Of a DNA stretch of 64,000 nucleotides, positions 1-7,795 are shown piece after piece. Location of the stretch: positions 187,189 to 251,188 of the forward strand of contig NZ_RJWG01000001.1 of the NCBI RefSeq assembly GCF_004011155.1, written 5' to 3'. A program made the position numbers and the translations under genes. This DNA comes from Clostridium prolinivorans (GTDB lineage: Bacteria; Bacillota; Clostridia; Clostridiales; Clostridiaceae). The notes beneath the pieces were generated by a model. The model was not told the DNA's origin. It worked only from the letters and a program-made list of their open reading frames with translations, and searched no databases. Numbering within the stretch: the stretch's first letter is position 1; every line of letters begins with the position of its first letter.

Positions 1-1093
1 AAGTAATACTTTAGAAGGATTTGATTCAAATCCAAAAATTAAAAAAGAATTAATTGCATCAGAAAACAACAATATATTAAATCAACTAGAAGAAAGTAAT
101 ACAAGAATTATTGATGAAATTAAAAGTAATATAAAAAAAGATTTAGAAGAAAAAATTCAAGAACTTTTTAAAAATAATGAAACATTAAATGTTATAGACA
201 ATTACTTTAAATCTGAAACTAACTTAAATATTGATTCTAAAATTACTGAAAAGGCTGATGTAATAAATATTAAAAGTTTTAATGATGATAATGATATTAT
301 AATTCATAAAATTAAGAAAGATATTATAGAAATTTTAAGTGGTAAAGAAAGTAAAAAAGAAAATTTAAGTTTATCAAAACAGGATGCATACAATAAAAAA
401 ACAGAAGATAATTTAGAATTAATAAACGATGATTTATATGAAAGTTTTAATGGACAAGTTAAATTAAATTATATTTATACAGACAAAAATACAACTTATA
501 ATACTGATAAAATTAAAAATATTAATCAAGATGAAAATAAAATATTAGAAGATATTATCCAAGGAGACAAAATCAATAAAAATAAAGAAAACTTAATACC
601 AAATCAAAACTTATTTATGAGTAAATTAAATTCAGTAAAAGAAAAAAACATAATACATAAAAATGATGATATTGTTATTAATAGAAATAATGTTGTAAAA
701 GATCTAATCAAAGCTGTAAAATATATGGAAAATGAAAATATAAAAGAATTAACAGTAAAAATTAATCCTAAAGAACTTGGAGAATTAGCTATTAGTGTAA
801 CTATGGAAAATGGAATTATGAAAGCTAATATAGCAGTTAAGAATGAAATAACTTATCATATTATTAATTCTAAATTGCATGAATTTAATGCTCAGCTTAT
901 GGAGCAAAATACCAAAATACAAAGTTTCAGTTTGAATTTATTTAATGGGTATAATTTCAATCAAAATCAAGGGAACCAAGAAAGTTTTAAACAGCAAAAT
1001 AATTATAAAAAATTAAATTATAAAGAAAATGAAGAAATATCAATATTAGAAGAAAAAGATTTATATGATAATAATTTAAATATTTTAGCATAG
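1..1093 (+). CDS. fliK: Flagellar hook-length control protein FliK (5' end outside window)
   Basis: The reading frame is open from base 2 of the window, so the gene begins upstream; the ATG at 617 is internal. FliK is the secreted ruler that measures the hook and switches the export gate from hook to filament substrates. The N-terminal part seen here is a low-complexity Asn/Lys/Glu-rich linker, as expected for the ruler region. The last 130 residues hold the conserved FliK C-terminal domain, with the INPKELGEL motif (nt 763-789) followed by the predicted alpha/beta switch core. The gene sits just ahead of flgD, its usual Firmicutes position. The N-terminal export region cannot be seen. Confidence 0.88.
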   Translation, partial: SNTLEGFDSNPKIKKELIASENNNILNQLEESNTRIIDEIKSNIKKDLEEKIQELFKNNETLNVIDNYFKSETNLNIDSKITEKADVINIKSFNDDNDIIIHKIKKDIIEILSGKESKKENLSLSKQDAYNKKTEDNLELINDDLYESFNGQVKLNYIYTDKNTTYNTDKIKNINQDENKILEDIIQGDKINKNKENLIPNQNLFMSKLNSVKEKNIIHKNDDIVINRNNVVKDLIKAVKYMENENIKELTVKINPKELGELAISVTMENGIMKANIAVKNEITYHIINSKLHEFNAQLMEQNTKIQSFSLNLFNGYNFNQNQGNQESFKQQNNYKKLNYKENEEISILEEKDLYDNNLNILA

Positions 1094-1104
1094 GATGTGA
1101 AAAT

Positions 1105-1536
1105 ATGGAAATGAGTGAAATAAAAAATTATTCTACAACAACAGCAACAAATAAAGGTACAAAAATTGTTAAAAATGGGAATGAGATTGATAAAAATGCT
1201 TTTCTTAAAATTTTAATGGCAGAGCTTACCAATCAAGATCCTGAAAATGCTAAAGATTCAACACAATTTGTTGCACAAATGGCACAATTTGCAGAATTAG
1301 AGCAATTAACTAATCTTAATAGTACTATGAAATTTACAGGAGCAGCAAGTATTGTTGGAGCAAATGTAAAGTTAAATAGTTATGATAGTTTTGGGAATCA
1401 ATATTCAGGGATAGTAAGAAGTGTGGTTAAAAATGGAGACGATATTATTGTTAAAGTTAATGTTGTTGAAAATAATGAAATAATATCTAAAGATTTTAAT
1501 TATTCTGATGTTGTAGAAATTAATTATGGTAATTAG
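1105..1536 (+). CDS. flgD: Flagellar hook-capping / scaffolding protein FlgD
   Basis: FlgD caps the growing hook and directs FlgE polymerisation, then leaves. The conserved N-terminal scaffold is clear: residues 30-70 read FLKILMAELTNQDP and then FVAQMAQFAELEQL, the FlgD signature. At 143 aa it is the short Gram-positive form: only one small C-terminal beta domain follows, while the enteric protein is about 230 aa. The start ATG lies 11 bases after the fliK stop, behind a weak GGATGTG site; a second ATG two codons on is an alternative. It is in the flagellar operon between fliK and a TIGR02530-type gene. Confidence 0.93.
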   Translation: MEMSEIKNYSTTTATNKGTKIVKNGNEIDKNAFLKILMAELTNQDPENAKDSTQFVAQMAQFAELEQLTNLNSTMKFTGAASIVGANVKLNSYDSFGNQYSGIVRSVVKNGDDIIVKVNVVENNEIISKDFNYSDVVEINYGN

Positions 1537-1551
1537 AGCAGGTGATTAATT

Positions 1552-1938
1552 TTGGGATATAGAGTAATAAACGGCAAACTTTATTCTGTCGAAGATTTTA
1601 TGCAGCATCAAAATATTGCTCCAAAGAATAAAGAAACGAATAATAATTTTAAGGAAGTATTAAAAAAAGAATTAAATCAAAAGGATAGCTTTGTTATATC
1701 TAATCATGCAGCTGAAAGATTAAAAGATAGAAATATTACACTAAATGAAGGTGATATGAATAAAATTAATGAAGGTATTAATAAAGCTAATGAAAAAGGT
1801 GCTAATGAATCTTTAATTTTATATAAAGATTTAGTGTTAATTGCAAGTATTAAAAATAGAACTATTATAACTGCTATGGGAAAAGAAAATGGGAAAGAAA
1901 ATGTTTTTACAAACATAGATAGTGTTGTTTTGTTATAA
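1552..1938 (+). CDS. Flagellar operon protein, TIGR02530-like
   Basis: A 128-aa soluble protein with a TTG start behind GGTGAT. It matches the small family found between flgD and flgE in many clostridial and bacillar flagellar operons (TIGR02530, flagellar operon protein). The middle has the motif FVISNHAAERLKDRNI, and the C-terminal part is a short beta-rich stretch (LILYKDLVLIASIKNRTIITAMG). No enzyme motif, signal peptide or membrane segment is visible. The biochemical role is not established; position suggests a hook-assembly accessory. The gene is followed by a 91-base structured intergenic segment before flgE. Confidence 0.82.
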   Translation: MGYRVINGKLYSVEDFMQHQNIAPKNKETNNNFKEVLKKELNQKDSFVISNHAAERLKDRNITLNEGDMNKINEGINKANEKGANESLILYKDLVLIASIKNRTIITAMGKENGKENVFTNIDSVVLL

Positions 1939-1940
1939 AA

Positions 1941-1990
1941 GGCTGGACCTGTAAGAGGAAGCCAAGCTTTGTGGACTGATTGAAGCAAAG
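1941..1990 (+). promoter_or_regulatory. Candidate structured RNA element in the flgE 5' region
   Basis: This intergenic segment is visibly richer in G+C than its surroundings and can fold into two adjacent hairpins. One pairs GGCT (1941-1944) with AGCC (1960-1963) and inside it CCT (1948-1950) with AGG (1956-1958). The second pairs CTTTG (1967-1971) with CAAAG (1986-1990). An AT-rich spacer and a strong AGGAGG site then lead to the flgE ATG at 2030. I do not recognise a known riboswitch class in it. It could be a cis-regulatory or mRNA-processing element; function is inference. Confidence 0.4.
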
Positions 1991-2029
1991 TAAAAATATT
2001 TATAATCATTTATATTTAGGAGGCTAATT

Positions 2030-3676
2030 ATGTTAAGATCATTGTATTCAGGAATAAGTGGAATGAAAGCAAATCAAACAAAATTAGATGTTATAGGTAA
2101 TAATATATCAAATGTAGGTACTACAGCTTTTAAAGCTAACAGGGTAAAATTTCAAGATCTTTTAAGTCAAAGTGTAAATGTTGCTATGGCTCCAATGGAA
2201 AATCAAGGTGGAGTAAACCCTTCACAAGTTGGTATGGGAGTGCAGATAGCTGGTATTGATACAATAGCAAAACAAGGTAATATGCAGCCAACTTCAAGAA
2301 ATCTTGATATGGCTATAGATGGAGAAGGTTATTTTATTGTAGGTAAAGGACCAACTGTTTTTGATAATAAAATTACTGTAAATAATACAGCAGGTAATCA
2401 TAATATAGATGGAAATTCTTTAACTAATTCAGGAATTGATGCAATGTATACAAGAGATGGAGCTTTTGGTTTAGATAATGATGGGAATTTAGTAACATCT
2501 AATGGTTATAGAGTTTTGGGATATTCTATGATTTCAACTAGAGGAGTAACCTCCGCAGGAGGGAATAGTTTTACAATAGATGCCGGTGCCGAAAATGCTG
2601 ATAAAGGAGTTTTGGGTATAGAATTTAAACTTGGAGCTTCAGAAAGTGCATCTTTTAATGCTGATGGAACTATTCTGACTTTAACACTAAGTAATACTAA
2701 AAATAATTATACAGCTTTAGATATACAAAATTTAATAAAAAAATCTACAAATAATGTTCGTGACTATGACTTATCAAAGTTTAGTGTAATAGCAAATGGT
2801 ACTGATAAAATTGACATTGATTCTATAACTAAAACAGGAGCAATTATAGGAGGTAATAATGAATTTACTTTTGATATAGGTGATGAAAATATAGGTAAAG
2901 GAGATTTAACTATCAAGTTTACTACTACTACAGGAAATTCTGTTTCAGGACAATTTAGTAATGATGGGAAAACTATAATTTTAAGTTTAGGTAGCAGTGG
3001 AACTTATAAAGCTAGTGATATATTGACTGCAATTAAAGGAGCATCTGGTACAAATAACACTGGATTAGATTTAGAAGAAATAACTTTAACTCCGAATGGA
3101 TTAGATGAAATTGATCCTTCAAAAGCAACAAATGATATAAAGCTTATATCTCCTTTAAAATCTATGTATATAGGAACAAATAGTATAGACAGTGATGGTA
3201 ATATACATTTTGTTGATGCTACTACAGAGTTAAAAGCTCAAGATACAAGCTTAAAAACATTGAGAATACCTGATACAGTAATAAAAAATGGGGAAGCTAT
3301 GCGTTTAATAAGTTTTAGTGTAAGTGCTGATGGAACAATAAGTGGAATTTTAGAAGATGGAAGTGCTACTTCTTTAGGTCAGATTGCTATGGCATCTTTT
3401 AAAAATCCTGAAGGGTTAACTAAGCTTGGAAAAAATCTTTATTCTGCTTCTGCTAACTCTGGAAATGCTACAATAAAAACAGGAGTTAATACTGCAGGCG
3501 ACGATAATAGTAAAGGATATGGGGATATTCTACAAGGTGTTCTTGAAATGTCAAATGTAGATTTAGCTGAACAATTTACTGAAATGATAGTAACAAGTAG
3601 AGCTTTTCAAGCAAATGGAAAGGTAATAACTACTGGAGATGAAATACTTCAAGATATATTAAATTTAAAGAGATAA
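2030..3676 (+). CDS. flgE: Flagellar hook protein FlgE
   Basis: Structural subunit of the hook, exported by the flagellar type III system. The N-terminus (MLRSLYSGISGMKANQ, then NNISNVGTTAFKA) and the C-terminus (VDLAEQFTEMIVTSRAFQAN) are the D0/D1 helical signatures of the rod/hook family. The surface insert in the middle contains two tandem copies of an about 88-residue module, residues 179-266 and 277-363, at a 98-residue period; this makes the protein 548 aa, longer than many FlgE. The ATG at 2030 follows AGGAGG. A 10-bp hairpin lies 15 bases past the stop. Confidence 0.95.
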   Translation: MLRSLYSGISGMKANQTKLDVIGNNISNVGTTAFKANRVKFQDLLSQSVNVAMAPMENQGGVNPSQVGMGVQIAGIDTIAKQGNMQPTSRNLDMAIDGEGYFIVGKGPTVFDNKITVNNTAGNHNIDGNSLTNSGIDAMYTRDGAFGLDNDGNLVTSNGYRVLGYSMISTRGVTSAGGNSFTIDAGAENADKGVLGIEFKLGASESASFNADGTILTLTLSNTKNNYTALDIQNLIKKSTNNVRDYDLSKFSVIANGTDKIDIDSITKTGAIIGGNNEFTFDIGDENIGKGDLTIKFTTTTGNSVSGQFSNDGKTIILSLGSSGTYKASDILTAIKGASGTNNTGLDLEEITLTPNGLDEIDPSKATNDIKLISPLKSMYIGTNSIDSDGNIHFVDATTELKAQDTSLKTLRIPDTVIKNGEAMRLISFSVSADGTISGILEDGSATSLGQIAMASFKNPEGLTKLGKNLYSASANSGNATIKTGVNTAGDDNSKGYGDILQGVLEMSNVDLAEQFTEMIVTSRAFQANGKVITTGDEILQDILNLKR

Positions 3677-3691
3677 AACATAATAATAAAT

Positions 3692-3719
3692 TTGGCTAAC
3701 GGATTTTTTCGTTAGCCAA
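3692..3719 (+). other. Intra-operon hairpin after flgE
   Basis: A perfect 10-bp inverted repeat, TTGGCTAACG (3692-3701) and CGTTAGCCAA (3710-3719), with a T-rich 8-base loop. The downstream side lacks a clean T run, so it is a poor intrinsic terminator. It may stabilise the 3' end of the abundant flgE message or cause partial termination before the flbD-fliL part of the operon. Confidence 0.6.
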
Positions 3720-3769
3720 TATTAGTAATATATATTTTAAATTATATAAAATATTTAGGAGGGCTCAGT

Positions 3770-3961
3770 TTGATAAAACTTACTTCAATAAATAATAAAA
3801 ATTTTATATTAAATGCTGAACACATTGAAAAAATTGAAAATGTGCCTGAAAGTTTAATCACTTTAATTAATGGAAATAAATATATTGTTCTTGAAAGTAC
3901 AGAAGAAATTATAAATAAAGTTATAGAATATAAAAATAAAATTTTTAAGCTTGGCACGTAA
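3770..3961 (+). CDS. flbD: FlbD / SwrD family flagellar protein
   Basis: A 63-aa protein with a TTG start 6 bases after a strong AGGAGGG. The sequence begins MIKLTSINNKNFILNAEHIEKIE and has TLINGNKYIVLEST in the middle, the pattern of the FlbD family (SwrD/YlzI in Bacillus), which always sits between flgE and fliL or motA. In Bacillus subtilis SwrD raises flagellar motor power by acting with the stators. No membrane segment is present. The ORF on the opposite strand here (3742-3957) is a shadow. Confidence 0.85.
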   Translation: MIKLTSINNKNFILNAEHIEKIENVPESLITLINGNKYIVLESTEEIINKVIEYKNKIFKLGT

Positions 3962-3995
3962 ATTATTTTAGCAATTTAATAAAGGAGACTTAAAA

Positions 3996-4496
3996 ATGGC
4001 TGAAAAAAATTCAAAAGGTAACAAAGGATTTAATATAATAATTATAATTTTGCTTGTTATAATCATATTTGCATTAGGCTTTGTAGGATTTTTATTTATT
4101 AAAAATGGAAGTTTAAATCAAAATACCAATAAAGATCCACAAGCTATTAATACTGTAAGTAAACAATCATCAAGCAATGAAACTTCTACGTATACTTATA
4201 GTTTAGATGAATTTTTAGTAAATTTAGCAGATGATAATAGTAAAAGATTTTTTAAAGCTAAAATATTTATAGGTTATGAAACAGATGATAAAAAGAAAAT
4301 GGATAAAGAATTAGAAGAAAAAGTTCCAATACTTCGTGACACAATAAACACTATATTAAGATCTAAAAAATCTATTGATATTACAACAAAAGATAAAGTA
4401 GATGCTTTAAAAAAAGAAATTATAGATAAGATAAATCCGTATTTTAATTATGGGAAAATTAATAATATCTACTTTTATGAAATTTTAGTTCAATAA
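3996..4496 (+). CDS. fliL: Flagellar basal body-associated protein FliL
   Basis: Single-pass membrane protein at the basal body, associated with the stator units and needed for full torque. Residues 1-12 are short and basic, residues 13-34 form one hydrophobic segment, and the rest is an outside domain with the FliL pattern YSLDEFLVNLADDNSKRFFKAKIFIGYE and IRDTINTILRSK-like helix (LRDTINTILRSKKSIDI). Length 166 aa is typical. The ATG follows AAAGGAGA. It stands between flbD and fliO; the fliM and fliY genes that follow fliL in Bacillus are absent here. Confidence 0.92.
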   Translation: MAEKNSKGNKGFNIIIIILLVIIIFALGFVGFLFIKNGSLNQNTNKDPQAINTVSKQSSSNETSTYTYSLDEFLVNLADDNSKRFFKAKIFIGYETDDKKKMDKELEEKVPILRDTINTILRSKKSIDITTKDKVDALKKEIIDKINPYFNYGKINNIYFYEILVQ

Positions 4497-4507
4497 AGGA
4501 GATAGAA

Positions 4508-4858
4508 ATGATTGATTATAATTTTTGGATTATGATATTAAAAATCGTAATTTTTTTACCATTTATTTTACTTCTATTTTATTTATCAATAAAATTTGGG
4601 AACAATAAATTACAAAATATTCAAAATGGAAGGTATATAAAAATATTAGAAAAAGTGCCTATTTCTAAAGAAAATAGTATTATTATTGTAAAAATTGGAG
4701 AAAAGGGTTATGTGTTGACTTCTTGTACGGGTAAAGTTGAAACTCTTTTAGAACTTAGTTATGAAGAAATCAAAAAAATTGAAACATCTAATAAAATTCC
4801 TCAATATGCTAATTTTAAAGAATTTTATAAAAAAGTATTTAAAAAAAGGGAAGATTAA
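4508..4858 (+). CDS. fliO: Flagellar export accessory protein FliO (FliZ-type)
   Basis: A 116-aa protein with one N-terminal membrane segment (residues about 7-28) followed by a small cytoplasmic domain, the FliO layout. The soluble part has IKILEKVPISKENSIIIVKIGEKGYVLTS, similar to the FliO core (a beta hairpin plus G-x-x-Y-V-L). FliO is a chaperone that helps assemble the FliP ring of the export gate. The gene lies directly ahead of fliP (3-base gap), which supports the call more strongly than sequence alone. The start follows AAAGGAGAT. Confidence 0.85.
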   Translation: MIDYNFWIMILKIVIFLPFILLLFYLSIKFGNNKLQNIQNGRYIKILEKVPISKENSIIIVKIGEKGYVLTSCTGKVETLLELSYEEIKKIETSNKIPQYANFKEFYKKVFKKRED

Positions 4859-4861
4859 TAT

Positions 4862-5626
4862 ATGAAAAAAAAGTATGCTGGATTTATAGTTTTGATATTT
4901 ATTTTTATAGTATTTGCAGAAATTAAGGTTCATGCTGCACCAGCAGATATACCTGTACCTAAAGTTAATATATCTGTAGATGGAGCAGATAGTCCTAAAG
5001 AATATGTAGATAATATAAAACTCCTTATTATACTTACTATACTTACGCTTCTCCCATCTATAATTATTATGATGACTAGTTTTGTTAGAATTATAGTAGT
5101 ATTTTCTTTTTTAAGGACTGCAATTGGCACGCAGCAATCACCTCCTAATCAAGTATTAATTGGATTAGCAATATTTTTAACAATATTTATTATGAAACCA
5201 ACATTTGATGTTATAAATAAAAATGCAATAAAACCTTATTTAGATGGTAATATAACTCAAGAGCAAGCAATAGAAGAAGGGTCAAAACCTTTAAGGGAAT
5301 TTATGCTAAAGACTACAAGACAGAATGATTTAAAATTATTTATTGAAGTTTCTAACATTAAAGGGGAAATTACTAAAGAAAATGTTCCTTTATATGTTGT
5401 TATACCAGCTTTTATGATTAGTGAATTAAAGACCGCTTTTAGTATAGGATTTATGCTTTATATACCTTTCCTTATAATAGATCTTGTAGTTGCTTCTGTA
5501 CTTTTATCTATGGGTATGATGATGCTTCCTCCTGTAATGGTATCACTTCCTTTTAAATTGTTATTATTTGTTATGGTAGACGGCTGGAATTTGCTTGTTA
5601 AAACTCTTATTATGGGATTTTCTTGA
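4862..5626 (+). CDS. fliP: Flagellar export gate protein FliP
   Basis: Core of the FliP5-FliQ4-FliR1 export gate in the basal body. It has a cleavable-looking signal peptide (residues 1-26, hydrophobic with VHAAPA at the end), then the FliP signature LTLLPSIIIMMTSFVRIIVVFSFL and RTAIGTQQSPPNQVLIGLAIFLT, and the C-terminal pair of membrane helices ending with PFKLLLFVMVDGWNLL. Length 254 aa matches the family. The gene is tightly linked to fliO upstream and fliQ downstream. Confidence 0.97.
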   Translation: MKKKYAGFIVLIFIFIVFAEIKVHAAPADIPVPKVNISVDGADSPKEYVDNIKLLIILTILTLLPSIIIMMTSFVRIIVVFSFLRTAIGTQQSPPNQVLIGLAIFLTIFIMKPTFDVINKNAIKPYLDGNITQEQAIEEGSKPLREFMLKTTRQNDLKLFIEVSNIKGEITKENVPLYVVIPAFMISELKTAFSIGFMLYIPFLIIDLVVASVLLSMGMMMLPPVMVSLPFKLLLFVMVDGWNLLVKTLIMGFS

Positions 5627-5661
5627 TTAAAACAATTTTGTATTTTATAGGAGGCAAATTT

Positions 5662-5931
5662 ATGACTGAAAATATGATTATGGCTGTAATAAAAGATGCT
5701 ATAACTACTGGAATTTTGGTAGCAGCACCTATACTTATAATATCTATTGTTGTTGGATTAATTATTAGCATATTTCAAGCAGCTACTCAAATTCAGGAAC
5801 AAACTCTTACTTTTGTTCCTAAAATAATAGCTGCTGCAGTTATAGGAATAATAGCTGGACCTTGGATGCTTCATACTTTAGTAAGTTTTACGCAAAGAAT
5901 ATTTGAAAATATATTAAATATAACACAATAG
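5662..5931 (+). CDS. fliQ: Flagellar export gate protein FliQ
   Basis: Small two-helix membrane subunit of the type III export gate. I chose the ATG at 5662 because it lies 7 bases after ATAGGAGG and gives 89 aa, the standard FliQ length; the frame also extends back to a TTG at 5623 overlapping fliP, which has no ribosome site. The sequence MTENMIMAVIKDAITTGILV and the conserved FQAATQIQEQTLTFVPK are diagnostic. It lies between fliP and the fliR-flhB fusion, in the usual order. Confidence 0.96.
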   Translation: MTENMIMAVIKDAITTGILVAAPILIISIVVGLIISIFQAATQIQEQTLTFVPKIIAAAVIGIIAGPWMLHTLVSFTQRIFENILNITQ

Positions 5932-5942
5932 GTGGGATAATA

Positions 5943-7772
5943 TTGATAAATATAGCATACTTTTCCGCACTTATTCTAATATTTTTTAGAATGCTTGCTT
6001 TTTTTATATCAATGCCTATATTTTTTCCTAAAGGATTTCCTAATATTGCAAAGATAGCATTTACACTTATTATATCTTATATGCTTATACCTGGAGTAGA
6101 TTATTCAAATATTAATATTACAAGCAATTATATTTTAATTTCATATTTAATAAACGAAATTATAACTGGATTAACTTTAGGGTTTATAACAAATTTATGT
6201 TTTTTTAGTATTAGAATGGCAGGACAGTTTATAGATATGCAAATTGGATTTTCAATGATAAATATGTATGATCCAAGTACAAGCAGTAATGCTACTCTTA
6301 TTGAACATGTTTTGTATTGGTGTAGTATTTTATTATTTTTCGCAATAGATGGACATCATATACTTATTAGAACATTATTAGACAGTTTTAATGCAATAAA
6401 TTTAGGAAAATTTATATTATCAGGTGAAAGTATTAATGTTATTATAAATGGATTTATTGAATTTTTTTCTATTGGTTTGAAAATAGCAATACCAGTGGTA
6501 TTGATTGTTCTTATAACAGATATAGTATTAGGACTTATAGGAAGAGCTGTACCTCAAATAAATCTTATGATTTTAGGACTTCCTATAAAAATAATTATTG
6601 GCCTTACAGCTATAGCATTTTCTCTTCCTATGATTTTTAAATTTATGATAGCTTCTTTTGATGATGGTTTTAAACTCTTAAAAGGAATTTTTCAAGTAAT
6701 ACCTTTAATTATGGTATTTTCTTCAGAAGATAAGACAGAAGAAGCAACACCTAAGAAAAAAAGTGATGCAAGAAAAAAAGGTCAGGTTGCTAAAAGTAAG
6801 GAAGTTAATCTAGCTTTTACTTTAATAGCTTGTACTTTATTAATGACTATTTTAGGGGGGTATGCTGCTAATAGTTTAAAAAATACTCTTAGAGCTTTTT
6901 TATCAGATTATATACTTAAAGATTTAAATTATAATAATATAAGAAATTTAATACTTATAGTGATTTTGAGGATTTTTATAGTACTTTTGCCTTTAATTAT
7001 TCCAATAATGTTATTTGGTATATTAGGAAATTTTATTCAATCAGGATTTATTTTTACAAAAGATACTATTAAATTTGAATTTAATAAATTAAATCCTATT
7101 AATGGATTTAAAAGGATGTTTTCTTTTAGAACTTTTATAGAAACTATAAAAGATTTGATAATCGTTTTAGTATTATGTTATACAGGTTATTCATTTATAA
7201 AAGATAATTACGAAACTTTAATTAATATAAGCTATTTAAGAATGGCTTCTATAGCTGAATTATTTGGGAAATTAGTTATAAATATTTTTTTAAAAGTTAC
7301 TATAATTATGATAGCTATTGCTGCTATTGATTATTTATATCAAAGGTTTAAATACAATAAAGAATTAAAGATGACAAAGCAAGAGATAAAAGAAGAATTT
7401 AAGCAGCAAGAAGGAGATCCACAAATTAAGTCAAGGATAAGACAAAAGCAAAGAGAAATGGCATCAAAAAGAATGATGCAGGCTGTCCCTGATGCAACAG
7501 TAGTAGTCACTAATCCAACACATATAGCTTGCGCACTAAAATATGAAGATGGTAAAGACAATGCACCAAAACTTGTAGCAAAAGGTGCTGATAATATAGC
7601 TATAAAAATAAAAGAAATAGCAAAAGAAAATGATGTACCTATAATTGAAAATATAGTTTTAGCAAGACTTATATATTCTGAAGTAGAATTAGATACAGAA
7701 ATACCTGCAGATATGTATCAAGCTGTTGCAGAAGTTTTAGCATTAGTATACAAAATGAAAAAAAACAAGTGA
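5943..7772 (+). CDS. fliR-flhB: Natural FliR-FlhB fusion, flagellar export gate and substrate switch
   Basis: One 609-aa reading frame joins FliR (about residues 1-255, six hydrophobic segments) to FlhB (from SSEDKTEEATPKKK near residue 261). FlhB keeps its four membrane segments and its cytoplasmic domain with the autocleavage motif N524-P-T-H527. Cleavage there changes export from hook to filament proteins. No stop, start or ribosome site separates the halves, so the fusion looks real. Such fusions are known in clostridia. The start is TTG behind GGTGGGA. The gene lies between fliQ and flhA. Confidence 0.96.
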   Translation: MINIAYFSALILIFFRMLAFFISMPIFFPKGFPNIAKIAFTLIISYMLIPGVDYSNINITSNYILISYLINEIITGLTLGFITNLCFFSIRMAGQFIDMQIGFSMINMYDPSTSSNATLIEHVLYWCSILLFFAIDGHHILIRTLLDSFNAINLGKFILSGESINVIINGFIEFFSIGLKIAIPVVLIVLITDIVLGLIGRAVPQINLMILGLPIKIIIGLTAIAFSLPMIFKFMIASFDDGFKLLKGIFQVIPLIMVFSSEDKTEEATPKKKSDARKKGQVAKSKEVNLAFTLIACTLLMTILGGYAANSLKNTLRAFLSDYILKDLNYNNIRNLILIVILRIFIVLLPLIIPIMLFGILGNFIQSGFIFTKDTIKFEFNKLNPINGFKRMFSFRTFIETIKDLIIVLVLCYTGYSFIKDNYETLINISYLRMASIAELFGKLVINIFLKVTIIMIAIAAIDYLYQRFKYNKELKMTKQEIKEEFKQQEGDPQIKSRIRQKQREMASKRMMQAVPDATVVVTNPTHIACALKYEDGKDNAPKLVAKGADNIAIKIKEIAKENDVPIIENIVLARLIYSEVELDTEIPADMYQAVAEVLALVYKMKKNK

Positions 7773-7795
7773 TATAGCTATTAGGGGTGAGTATA

